Source: Kordiimonadaceae bacterium UBA4441 | GTDB lineage: Bacteria > Pseudomonadota > Alphaproteobacteria > Sphingomonadales > Emcibacteraceae | Direction of reading: 5' to 3' | Assembly (NCBI GenBank): GCA_002390425.1 | Contig: DGPL01000020.1 | Span: forward strand, 119,265 to 183,264 | Length of the DNA: 64,000 bases | Shown here: in pieces, positions 40,190 to 48,236 of the stretch | Position numbering within the stretch: the stretch's first letter is position 1 | How the letters are laid out: the number at the start of each line of letters is the position of its first letter | The notes under the pieces: generated by a model | The model's database searches: none | What the model saw: only the letters and a program-made list of their open reading frames with translations | Told to the model about the DNA's origin: nothing | Made by a program: the position numbers and the translations under genes

Positions 40190-40400
40190 TCTGCTTAGCG
40201 GGAGAGATCATTTATGGCGCCGAAGGAGCAACCGCCCCGGAAACTCTCAGGCAAAAGGACCGCTAAGAATGTAAGCACTCTGGAAAGAGAGGTTAAATCC
40301 TCCGCCGACGGGGTAAATTTGGAATAATTTCCAAGTCAAATCTCTCAGGCAGCCATGACAGAGGGGGCACCGATGGTACGGGTTTGCGTACCAAACGTGC
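40190..40400 (+). promoter_or_regulatory. Tandem glycine riboswitch with expression platform
   Basis: Two glycine aptamers in series upstream of gcvT. Aptamer 1 runs about 40194-40267: AGCGGGAGAG opens, CCGAAGGAGCAA and CGGAAACTCTCAGGCAAAAGGACCGCT close it. Aptamer 2 runs about 40275-40366: ACTCTGGAAAGAGA, CCGCCGACGGGG, then ATCTCTCAGGCAGCCATGACAGAGGG. A small hairpin, GGTACG...CGTACC (40375-40392), and the gcvT ribosome binding site CTGGAG follow. Glycine binding to such elements usually turns on glycine cleavage genes; in this case control could be at translation start. Confidence 0.95.
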
Positions 40401-40418
40401 TAACTCTGGAGAAAAAAG

Positions 40419-41546
40419 ATGAGTGCTACAGATCAAGGTCTTTTAACAACACCTCTATTTTCCTTACATAATAACCTCGGTGGTAAAATGGTGCCGTTCG
40501 CTGGATATTCCATGCCTGTCCAATATCCGCTGGGAGTGATGGGTGAACATAATCATTGCCGCGAAAAAGCCGGCCTTTTTGATGTTTCTCATATGGGACA
40601 AGTTATTATTAAAGGAAATGGTGCCGATGAATGGCTGGAAACCCTAGTTCCCGGTAATATCATAGATTTAAAAGAAAATAGAATTAGATACACCACTTTT
40701 ACCAATGAAAAAGGTGGTATTTTAGATGATCTTATGATTACAAAACGTAGCGATGATATCTTTATGGTCGTAAACGCCGCTTGTAAAGAACAAGACATCA
40801 AACATATGCTTTCACACATGCCAGATCACCTTGACCTTATTGAAATTACCGATCGTGCACTTGTCGCATTACAGGGACCAATGGCCGCAAAAGTATTAGC
40901 GCGTTTTGTCGATGGTGTCGATGAAATGCCATTTATGTCTTACACTGAAGCAGAAATTAGTGGTGTTCATTGTTACATTAGCCGCTGCGGCTATACAGGT
41001 GAAGACGGACATGAAATTTCAATTCCTGCAAGCAGCGCTGAAATGATTTGTGCCGCACTTTTAGCTGAAGATGAAGTAGTAGCCATCGGTCTTGGTGCTA
41101 GAGATAGCCTTAGACTTGAGGCAGGGCTTTGTCTTTATGGGCATGATATCACAACTGATACCACGCCAGCGGAAGGTGCCATAAGTTGGTCCATTGGAAA
41201 GCGTCGTCTGGAAGAAGGTGGTTTTCCAGGTGCTGAAAAAATTATTCGCCAAATTAAAACTGATGATATAGATCGACTACGTGTCGGGATATTACCTTCT
41301 GGAAAAGCCCCGGCCCGTGAAGGTACGGAAATATTAGACGCCGAAGATAATGTCATTGGTGTTATCACAAGTGGTGGCTTTGGACCGACATTCGGTGGCC
41401 CCGTTGCTATGGGCTACGTAAAAAAAGAAAATTCAGAAATAGGCACAAACGTGTTCCTTCAAGTTCGTAAAAAGAAACTCGAGGCCACCGTTGCAAAGAT
41501 GCCTTTTGTCAAACAACGTTATTTTAGAAAACCAAAGAGCAAATAA
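40419..41546 (+). CDS. gcvT: Aminomethyltransferase (glycine cleavage T protein)
   Basis: Transfers the methylene group from the H protein to tetrahydrofolate and releases ammonia. It has 375 residues, with the opening LTTPLFSLHNNLGGKMVPFAGYSMPVQY, DVSHMGQ, and RCGYTGEDGHEIS followed by the folate-binding GLGARDSLRLEAGLCLYGHD. It is preceded by CTGGAG and directly by the glycine riboswitch, and gcvH follows after 17 bp. Confidence 0.97.
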   Translation: MSATDQGLLTTPLFSLHNNLGGKMVPFAGYSMPVQYPLGVMGEHNHCREKAGLFDVSHMGQVIIKGNGADEWLETLVPGNIIDLKENRIRYTTFTNEKGGILDDLMITKRSDDIFMVVNAACKEQDIKHMLSHMPDHLDLIEITDRALVALQGPMAAKVLARFVDGVDEMPFMSYTEAEISGVHCYISRCGYTGEDGHEISIPASSAEMICAALLAEDEVVAIGLGARDSLRLEAGLCLYGHDITTDTTPAEGAISWSIGKRRLEEGGFPGAEKIIRQIKTDDIDRLRVGILPSGKAPAREGTEILDAEDNVIGVITSGGFGPTFGGPVAMGYVKKENSEIGTNVFLQVRKKKLEATVAKMPFVKQRYFRKPKSK

Positions 41547-41563
41547 GTAGAAGGGAAAAAGAT

Positions 41564-41938
41564 ATGACTATTTATTATTCAGAAGATCACGAATGGATCA
41601 ATGTCGAAGGTAATTCGGGAACCGTCGGTATTACGGATTATGCGCAAAATGCGCTAGGCGATATTGTTTTTGTTGAATTACCCGAAGTTGGTGACGATTT
41701 TGCGAAAGGTGACGAAGTCGCCGTTGTCGAATCGGTTAAAGCTGCTTCAGAAATATACTCTCCAGTGAGCGGCGAAATAACAGCCATTAATGAAGAACTA
41801 GAAGATAACGCTGCGCTAGTGAATACCTCTCCTGATGGAGACGGCTGGTTCTTTAAAATTGCAATCTCAGATGATAGTGAACTCGAAGGTTTGCTTGATG
41901 AAGCCGGTTATAAAAACTTTATCACCGGACTAGAATAA
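41564..41938 (+). CDS. gcvH: Glycine cleavage H protein
   Basis: Lipoyl carrier of the glycine cleavage system, 124 residues. The lipoylated residue is Lys59 in VVESVKAASEIYSPVSGE. AGAAGGG precedes the ATG by about ten bases. It is the second gene of the riboswitch-controlled gcv operon. Confidence 0.97.
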   Translation: MTIYYSEDHEWINVEGNSGTVGITDYAQNALGDIVFVELPEVGDDFAKGDEVAVVESVKAASEIYSPVSGEITAINEELEDNAALVNTSPDGDGWFFKIAISDDSELEGLLDEAGYKNFITGLE

Positions 41939-41961
41939 AATTAAATTTAAGGTTTAACCTC

Positions 41962-43311
41962 ATGCGTTATTTACCACTTTCAACCGATGATCGAGCTGAA
42001 ATGCTTGGGAAGATCGGTGTCGGCGACATTAACGACTTATTTGCTGATGTGCCACCTCATGCTTTATTAAAAGAACTTGTCGATTTACCACTTCATATGA
42101 CTGAAATGGAAGTTGAAAAGAACTTTAATGCCTTCGCAGCTAAAAATGTTGCTGCGGGTTCGGTACCATTCTTTGTCGGTGCTGGCGCCTATAAGCATCA
42201 TGTTCCAAGCAGTGTTGATTATCAGATTCAGCGCGGTGAATATTTAACGGCTTATACCCCATATCAGCCGGAAATTTCGCAAGGAACGCTACAAACGTTA
42301 TATGAGTTTCAAACCCAAGTTGCACAAATCACAGGAATGGACGTCGCAAATGCATCCATGTACGATGGATCAACAGGTTGTGGTGAAGCCGCGCTTATGG
42401 CGCGTCGCGTGACTAAGAAAAAGAAAATTCTTTTAAGTGGGAATCTTCACCCGCACTATATTGATGTGGTTAAATCAGCAACAAAATACACCGATGACGT
42501 TGTTATTACCAATGACCCAACCGTTAATAATACAGAGAGTCTTCTTGATCAAGTTGATGCTGAAACAAGTTGCGTTATTGTTCAAAACCCAGATTTTTTT
42601 GGTAATCTTAATGACTACACTGAATTTGCTGCGGCGCTTCAAGAACAAAAAATACTGCTTATTATAGTGACAACAGAAATCGTCGCATTGGGTGCTATTA
42701 AATCTCCTGGTGAAATGGGTGCCGATATTGTTGTTGGTGAAGGTCAATCAATTGGTAATGGGTTAAATTACGGTGGGCCTTATGTTGGTTTATTTGCAAC
42801 GCGTCAGAAATATGTACGTCAAATGCCAGGTCGTCTTTGTGGTGAAACCAAAGATGCAGACGGCACACGAGGTTACGTTTTGACGCTTTCAACACGCGAA
42901 CAACATATTAGACGTGAAAAAGCGACAAGTAACATTTGTACCAATGCTGGACTTTGCACTTTAGCATTCACCATTCACATGACGCTTCTTGGTGAAAAAG
43001 GGTTTAGGCAACTCGCAAAGATTAATCATGCCGGTGCGGTTAAATTGAGAAATAAGCTTCAAAACGTAAACGGCTTAACATTTTTAAACAAAACATTTTT
43101 CAATGAATTTACGGTGCGCTTGAATAAAGATGCTGCAGAAGTTGTAGAAGCGCTTGTTGAACATGATGTTATTGCTGGCGTGCCAGCCTCGCGTCTTTAT
43201 CCGGATAATGATGAATTAAAAAATGATCTAATCATCGCCGTCACCGAAACCACTTCGGAAGAAGATATGGAAGTCTTAGTGGCTGAACTACAGGAGGTTC
43301 TCAATGCTTAA
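41962..43311 (+). CDS. gcvPA: Glycine dehydrogenase subunit 1 (P protein N-terminal half)
   Basis: First half of the split P protein, the PLP-dependent glycine decarboxylase. It has 449 residues, with the opening MRYLPLSTDDRAEMLGKIG and the family's FVGAGAYKHHVPSSVDYQIQRGE, YTPYQPEISQGTLQ and YDGSTGCGEAALMA. It carries no PLP lysine, as expected for this half. The stop overlaps gcvPB by 8 bp, with AGGAGG inside the 3' end acting as the next gene's ribosome binding site. This is a normal two-gene GcvP, not a frameshift. Confidence 0.96.
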   Translation: MRYLPLSTDDRAEMLGKIGVGDINDLFADVPPHALLKELVDLPLHMTEMEVEKNFNAFAAKNVAAGSVPFFVGAGAYKHHVPSSVDYQIQRGEYLTAYTPYQPEISQGTLQTLYEFQTQVAQITGMDVANASMYDGSTGCGEAALMARRVTKKKKILLSGNLHPHYIDVVKSATKYTDDVVITNDPTVNNTESLLDQVDAETSCVIVQNPDFFGNLNDYTEFAAALQEQKILLIIVTTEIVALGAIKSPGEMGADIVVGEGQSIGNGLNYGGPYVGLFATRQKYVRQMPGRLCGETKDADGTRGYVLTLSTREQHIRREKATSNICTNAGLCTLAFTIHMTLLGEKGFRQLAKINHAGAVKLRNKLQNVNGLTFLNKTFFNEFTVRLNKDAAEVVEALVEHDVIAGVPASRLYPDNDELKNDLIIAVTETTSEEDMEVLVAELQEVLNA

Positions 43312-44848
43312 TAATCAAGGACGCCCAACAGGCATTGAAGATGTAAATGCATCCACGAACGGATATCAAAGTTACACAGGTAGTCGCGGTCTTTCACAAG
43401 TTGAAGGGCTAATTTATGAAATTGGTGATAAGAACAGAACCGGCGTTGATCTTCCAGAAGTAGATGATTTTGAAAGCTGTCTTGGTGGCTTTGAAAGAAC
43501 GGAAGAAATTGGCTTAGCGGGTCTAACCGAACCCGAAGCTATGCGTCACTATACAAGACTTAGCCGTAAAAATTACGCCATCGATCTTGGTTTTTATCCG
43601 CTTGGTTCATGTACAATGAAACATAATCCGCGGCTCAATGAAAAAATGGCTAGATTACCGGGACTTTCCGACATTCATCCACTGCAACCGATTAGTACAG
43701 TACAAGGAGCGCTTGACCTTATTGATACTTTAGCTCACTGGCTAAAAACATTAACGGGAATGCCAGCAGTTGCAATGTCACCAAAAGCAGGAGCGCACGG
43801 GGAATTATGTGGTCTTATGTCAATTCGTGCCGCACTAGAAGCAAAAGGCGACGCGAGATCAATCGTACTTGCACCAGAAAGTGCGCATGGCACAAATCCC
43901 GCAACAGCGGCTCTTTGTGGATATAAAGTAAAACCAATTCCGGCCACTAAAGATGGGCGTGTTGACCTTGAAGCCATGAAAGAAGCACTTGGACCGGATG
44001 TTGCCGCAATTATGGTAACCAATCCAAATACATGTGGACTGTTTGAACGTGAAATTATCGAAATTGCCGATGCCGTTCATGCGATTGGCGGCTATTTTTA
44101 TTGTGATGGTGCGAACTTTAACGCGATCGTTGGTAAAGTTCGTCCGGGCGACCTCGGTGTGGATGCAATGCATATTAACTTGCATAAAACATTTTCAACG
44201 CCACATGGTGGTGGTGGTCCCGGCGCTGGTCCTGTTGTTTTATCTGAAGCACTAGCACCGTATGCGCCTATCCCATATGTTGTGGCAGGTGACGAATCTT
44301 TTGATATCGTTGAACATGATACTACTGGTAAAAGCTATGGCCGTATGACAGCCTATCACGGACAAATGGGTATGTTTACACGTGCTCTTTCATATATGAT
44401 GTCTCATGGTTCTGACGGTCTTGCGAAGGTCGCGGAAGACAGCGTTCTCAATGCTAACTACGTACTCGCATCACTTAAGGATATTATGTCCGCAAGTTTC
44501 GAAGGGCCATGTATGCATGAAGCATTATTCGATGATCGTTTCTTAAAAGCTACGGGTGTGAGCACCCTTGATTTTTCTAAAGCAATGATTGATGAAGGCT
44601 ATCACCCAATGACAATGTATTTCCCACTTGTTGTTCATGGTGCCATGCTTATTGAGCCAACGGAAACAGAAAGTAAGCAGTCAGTGGATGACTTCATTGG
44701 TATGATGCGTCATTTGGTAGAAAAGGCAAAAGCCGGTGAAACTGAACGCTTCACAGGGGCGCCATATAACGCCCCACTTAAGCGCCTTGATGAAACTGGC
44801 GCGGCAAGAAAACCCATCTTAAGATGGACTAAATCTGAAGATGAATAA
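43304..44848 (+). CDS. gcvPB: Glycine dehydrogenase subunit 2 (P protein C-terminal half)
   Basis: Second, PLP-binding half of the split P protein, 514 residues. The PLP lysine lies in MHINLHKTFSTPHGGGGPG near residue 295; GSCTMKHNPRLNEKMA, YCDGANFNAIVGKVRPGDLGVD and HYPMTMYFPLVVHGAMLIEP-like segments are also present. It opens after AGGAGG located inside gcvPA and overlaps it by 8 bp. A strong terminator follows directly. No lpdA (L protein) is in the operon, as is usual. Confidence 0.96.
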   Translation: MLNNQGRPTGIEDVNASTNGYQSYTGSRGLSQVEGLIYEIGDKNRTGVDLPEVDDFESCLGGFERTEEIGLAGLTEPEAMRHYTRLSRKNYAIDLGFYPLGSCTMKHNPRLNEKMARLPGLSDIHPLQPISTVQGALDLIDTLAHWLKTLTGMPAVAMSPKAGAHGELCGLMSIRAALEAKGDARSIVLAPESAHGTNPATAALCGYKVKPIPATKDGRVDLEAMKEALGPDVAAIMVTNPNTCGLFEREIIEIADAVHAIGGYFYCDGANFNAIVGKVRPGDLGVDAMHINLHKTFSTPHGGGGPGAGPVVLSEALAPYAPIPYVVAGDESFDIVEHDTTGKSYGRMTAYHGQMGMFTRALSYMMSHGSDGLAKVAEDSVLNANYVLASLKDIMSASFEGPCMHEALFDDRFLKATGVSTLDFSKAMIDEGYHPMTMYFPLVVHGAMLIEPTETESKQSVDDFIGMMRHLVEKAKAGETERFTGAPYNAPLKRLDETGAARKPILRWTKSEDE

Positions 44849-44850
44849 AG

Positions 44851-44882
44851 AAAAGGCCGGAGATGATCCGGCCTTTTACTTT
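44851..44882 (+). terminator. Intrinsic terminator of the gcv operon
   Basis: AAAAGGCCGG (44851-44860) pairs perfectly with CCGGCCTTTT (44868-44877) around AGATGAT. It follows gcvPB by 2 bp and, because it is A-rich on the left, may also serve the convergent cupin gene. It is nearly identical in sequence to the terminator at 48198. Confidence 0.93.
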
Positions 44883-44898
44883 TTTACTTCTTAATATT

Positions 44899-45504
44899 TT
44901 ATTTCGCTTTATCTGTGGTGGTTTTCACATCCATCACAAAAACTTTGCAGGTTTTTAATTCTTTATCCCACATCAAGCGGCGATCTAATGTTTCTAAACC
45001 ACGACCATAAAAATGAAGATGACGTGTGCTTTCGCCTTCATTAATTGCGATAGAATGAATGTCATCCGGCAGTAAACCTATACCCTGCCCTGGCTTAACA
45101 ACTATAGTTTCAGATAACTCAATTTCACGATCACCTGGAATTAATGGCCCATCTTCTTTTGGCTCATAAACATAATTATATTCTTCACCTTCAACGGATG
45201 CGATACACGCCCATGTAGTATGATTATGAGGAGGTGCTTTTTTCCCTGTGTGCATGACATTTAAATAAAGCGCATAACTATCATCATCATCTTGTGACAC
45301 AAGATAACGCGTGTGAACTTGACCATCAGTCGGTGCAGGAAATTGATCCTCACTCCAAAATTCTTTTCTATCAGCCATTTCAACTAATGAATTTTTAATG
45401 TTTTCTAAATCTTCAGAACTTACTTCATTTGGTTTTGCGACTGATCTGGTATATTCGAGCAAATCTTTGACGGCCGTGTCTCTTAATTCTGCAACTGAAC
45501 TCAT
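44899..45504 (-). CDS. Cupin protein resembling thiol (cysteine) dioxygenases
   Basis: A 201-residue single-domain cupin. The metal-binding motif KAPPHNHTTWACIASVEGEEYN gives a His-X-His pair, and the third His is in LLPDDIHSIAIN. The His-X-His-X2-Trp pattern and size fit the cysteine dioxygenase/3-mercaptopropionate dioxygenase group, which oxidise small thiols to sulfinates with non-heme iron. It begins one base after the stop of the serine hydrolase gene, so the two may be cotranscribed. The exact thiol substrate is unknown; other cupin roles are possible. Confidence 0.72.
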   Translation of the reverse strand: MSSVAELRDTAVKDLLEYTRSVAKPNEVSSEDLENIKNSLVEMADRKEFWSEDQFPAPTDGQVHTRYLVSQDDDDSYALYLNVMHTGKKAPPHNHTTWACIASVEGEEYNYVYEPKEDGPLIPGDREIELSETIVVKPGQGIGLLPDDIHSIAINEGESTRHLHFYGRGLETLDRRLMWDKELKTCKVFVMDVKTTTDKAK

Positions 45505-45505
45505 T

Positions 45506-46621
45506 TTATTTCCTTCTATAATCTATTAATTTATCAGCAATTTGCTGTGAAAAATCATGATAGGGTTGACTGGCCGTATTCGACATCCAGACAAACCCAA
45601 TATCATATTCGGGGATCATGATGATATATGACCTATATCCATCGCTACCTCCGTGAAAAATCGTTTGTACATCACCTTGCATGCGGCGTTGCCAGCTAAA
45701 TCCTACGCGATCAAATTGTCTAACGTTACTTCCTATTACAGCTTCCCACATTTGATCAAGTGTTTCTTTCTTTAAAATTCGATTACCATCGAGCGTCCCA
45801 CCATTTAAATTAAGCTGAACCCACCGCGCCATATCATCAATATTAGAAATCAATGTGGAACTGGGTCCATGCATACGGTTATAGGGATAAATATCTGCAA
45901 CCCGCATCTTTCCGTTTTGAACTCGATGAAGGCTATTTAATTTGGTCATGTCCGCTTCTTGGATAAGAAGAGTACTATCAGTCATCCCCGCTGGAAAAAG
46001 GATATTTTCACGTACATAATCTTCAAAAGGCATTCCTGATGCCTTAGCAATAACATCTCCTAGCAGCTCATACCCTGTGTTACAATATTGAAAAATCGTT
46101 TCCGGTGGATGGGTTAAAAATTTATGAGAAATAAAATTCCGCGTAAACCTTTCAAGTGCCCCTTCATCATATTGTGGATTATGCCATGGATCACTATCAA
46201 AATCCGGCATGCCGGATATATGTGATGCAAATTGACGAATTGTTAGATCTTTATATCTGCTATCCACCAACACAAAATAAGGCACCACCTCGATAACTGG
46301 CTTATCTACATCAAGCACCCCTTTTTCATGAAGTTGCATAAGAGCTGTACCAACGAATGTTTTGGTTACGGATGCCATGTGAAAAAGAGACGTCGTTTCC
46401 ACGGCCTCTTTGGAATACATATTTTTAACACCATATGTTTTCTTAAATAATGGTCCGTCTTTAGAAACAATGGAAAAAGAGAAACCCTGAATATTATTTT
46501 CCGCCATCATATTTTCGATCATTGGCGTAAAAATATCGTTAAGCTCTGTTTCATCAGCCCATAAAATTTGCGGCAATAAAAACAATATTGTCAGAATACT
46601 AAATATAATTTTTTTCATCAT
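45506..46621 (-). CDS. Secreted serine hydrolase, beta-lactamase/PBP (class C) family
   Basis: 371 residues from the ATG at 46621 (GGGA six bases upstream); the frame can extend to a GTG at 46645. There is a signal peptide of about 21 residues (MMKKIIFSILTILFLLPQILW). The active-site Ser84-X-X-Lys87 is in HMASVTKTFVG, followed by a Tyr-X-Asn motif in FQYCNTGYELLGD and a C-terminal HGGSDGYRS in place of the KTG box. This is the Pfam beta-lactamase fold covering esterases, D-aminopeptidases and DD-peptidases; antibiotic resistance cannot be inferred. Confidence 0.88.
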   Translation of the reverse strand: MMKKIIFSILTILFLLPQILWADETELNDIFTPMIENMMAENNIQGFSFSIVSKDGPLFKKTYGVKNMYSKEAVETTSLFHMASVTKTFVGTALMQLHEKGVLDVDKPVIEVVPYFVLVDSRYKDLTIRQFASHISGMPDFDSDPWHNPQYDEGALERFTRNFISHKFLTHPPETIFQYCNTGYELLGDVIAKASGMPFEDYVRENILFPAGMTDSTLLIQEADMTKLNSLHRVQNGKMRVADIYPYNRMHGPSSTLISNIDDMARWVQLNLNGGTLDGNRILKKETLDQMWEAVIGSNVRQFDRVGFSWQRRMQGDVQTIFHGGSDGYRSYIIMIPEYDIGFVWMSNTASQPYHDFSQQIADKLIDYRRK

Positions 46622-46750
46622 CAAAGTCCCGTTTCTTACCCTCACCCTTAGTTTTAATACGTCACATGGAAATTTGCAATAAATGTCGGTTAATGGTAGC
46701 AGTAAGATAGGTTTTTATAGGGAAATCATTAAAGAATATGGGAGATAAAA

Positions 46751-48178
46751 ATGCCATTTAAACATTTGGCGCATAAAAATTTGATTTTGACTGCAATTGT
46801 TTTGGTCTTATTGATCGGGGTATCCAGTATAGCCCTCATGCAAGGATCCGCGACGGCACAGGTTGCTGTACCACCTCAAGAAATACCTTTATTGCATCAA
46901 TTGGTCAAAGACGTATCGGCAGACCGAATTGAAACAGATATTCGAAAACTGGTTAGCTTTGGTACACGCCATACATTATCGGAAACAGAATCAGAGACAC
47001 GTGGTATCGGCGCTGCGCGGCGCTGGATATACGAAGAATTTAGAAAGATCAGCCGTGATTGTGGTGGGTGTCTAGAGGTAATGTATGTTAGCGACACCGT
47101 CACAGGAAACCGTATTCCTACGCCGACTGAAGTTGTGAGCGTCGTTGCTATTCAGCGCGGGGAGAGTGACCCGAACCGATATGTCGCCATGTCAGGCGAT
47201 ATTGATAGTCGTGTGTCAGACCCGTTAAATGGATACGATGAAAGCCCGGGGGCCAATGATAATGCCACTGGTATGGCGGGTGCGATTGAAGCTGCACGCG
47301 TCCTGAGTAAACATAAATTTGCCGGTTCCATTATTTACATGGGTCTTTCAGGTGAAGAACAGGGACTTTTTGGTGGACAAATTGTTGCGCAACATGCCCT
47401 TGATAATAACTGGCGCATAAAGGCGGTGCTCAATAATGACATGATCGGTAACATCGCGGGTATTAATGGGGTCATAAATAATACGACAGCCCGTGTTTTT
47501 TCAGAAGGGACAAGAGCAATGGAAACACCCGAAGAGGCGCGCATTCGTCGCTTTAGTGGTGGCGAAGTTGATAGCCCGTCGCGTAACATTGCACGCTTTG
47601 TTGATAGACAGGCGGATAAATATATTCCGAACCTTGATATAATGATGATTTACCGCCTTGATCGCTTTAGTCGAGGCGGTCATCATAGGCCATTTAATGC
47701 GGTAGGTATTCCAGGCGTCAGGATCATGGAAACAAACGAACACTATGACCGCCAACATCAAGACATCCGAGTTGAAGATGGCCGTGAGTATGGTGACGTG
47801 ATCGAAGGGGTTGATTTCGATTATGCGGCTAAGCTAACGTCTCTAAATATTGTATCGTTGGCGGAAATGGCCGCTGCTCCACCTTTTCCTGCGGAAGTCG
47901 AGCTACAAGGAGCGGTGCGTCCTTCAGCGGTAATAAACTGGAAACGCCCAAGCGGCACAGAAGCAGAAAACTTAGCAGGATATAAAGTTTACTGGCGGCT
48001 TACGGATAGCAATCAGTGGACATACAGTAAATTTGTCGGCGATGTTCAATCATATACTTTTGAAAACCTAGTGGTTGATAATTATTACTTTGGTGTAGCC
48101 GCAGTCGCAAACAATGGCGCAGAAACACCGGTCGTCTTCCCTGGACCAATGGGCAATTTCGGAGGGTACGAAGAATAA
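46751..48178 (+). CDS. M28 family peptidase with C-terminal fibronectin type III domain
   Basis: A 475-residue exported protein: N-terminal hydrophobic segment at about 11-30, M28 zinc aminopeptidase domain to about 375, then an Fn3-like domain (PSAVINWKRPSGTEAENLAGYKVYWRL and ENLVVDNYYFGVAAVANNG). Metal-site motifs are GANDNATGMAG, SGEEQGLFG, LNNDMIGN and a late His in ETNEHYDRQHQD. Where most M28 enzymes have His in SGHYDS, this has Asp (SGDIDSR). It has its own upstream region, divergent from the serine hydrolase, and a strong terminator. Confidence 0.9.
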   Translation: MPFKHLAHKNLILTAIVLVLLIGVSSIALMQGSATAQVAVPPQEIPLLHQLVKDVSADRIETDIRKLVSFGTRHTLSETESETRGIGAARRWIYEEFRKISRDCGGCLEVMYVSDTVTGNRIPTPTEVVSVVAIQRGESDPNRYVAMSGDIDSRVSDPLNGYDESPGANDNATGMAGAIEAARVLSKHKFAGSIIYMGLSGEEQGLFGGQIVAQHALDNNWRIKAVLNNDMIGNIAGINGVINNTTARVFSEGTRAMETPEEARIRRFSGGEVDSPSRNIARFVDRQADKYIPNLDIMMIYRLDRFSRGGHHRPFNAVGIPGVRIMETNEHYDRQHQDIRVEDGREYGDVIEGVDFDYAAKLTSLNIVSLAEMAAAPPFPAEVELQGAVRPSAVINWKRPSGTEAENLAGYKVYWRLTDSNQWTYSKFVGDVQSYTFENLVVDNYYFGVAAVANNGAETPVVFPGPMGNFGGYEE

Positions 48179-48197
48179 ATATTTTTAATAGTTAAAG

Positions 48198-48224
48198 AAA
48201 AGGCCGGAGTGATCCGGCCTTTTT
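48198..48224. terminator. Intrinsic terminator between M28 peptidase and gshA
   Basis: AAAGGCCGG (48198-48207 region) pairs with CCGGCCTTT around AGTGAT, with A-rich and T-rich flanks, so it can serve both convergent genes. The sequence is one base different in loop length from the gcv terminator at 44851. Confidence 0.9.
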
Positions 48225-48236
48225 AAATTTCACGTA

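Noticed and set aside
43291..43315. Split between gcvPA and gcvPB as a frameshift in a single gcvP
   Set aside because: There is an AGGAGG ribosome binding site and ATG for gcvPB, both proteins have complete ends, and two-gene P proteins are well known.
45506..46621. Serine hydrolase as an antibiotic-resistance beta-lactamase
   Set aside because: It has the fold and SxxK but no KTG box and no resistance-gene context; the family is mostly esterases and peptidases.
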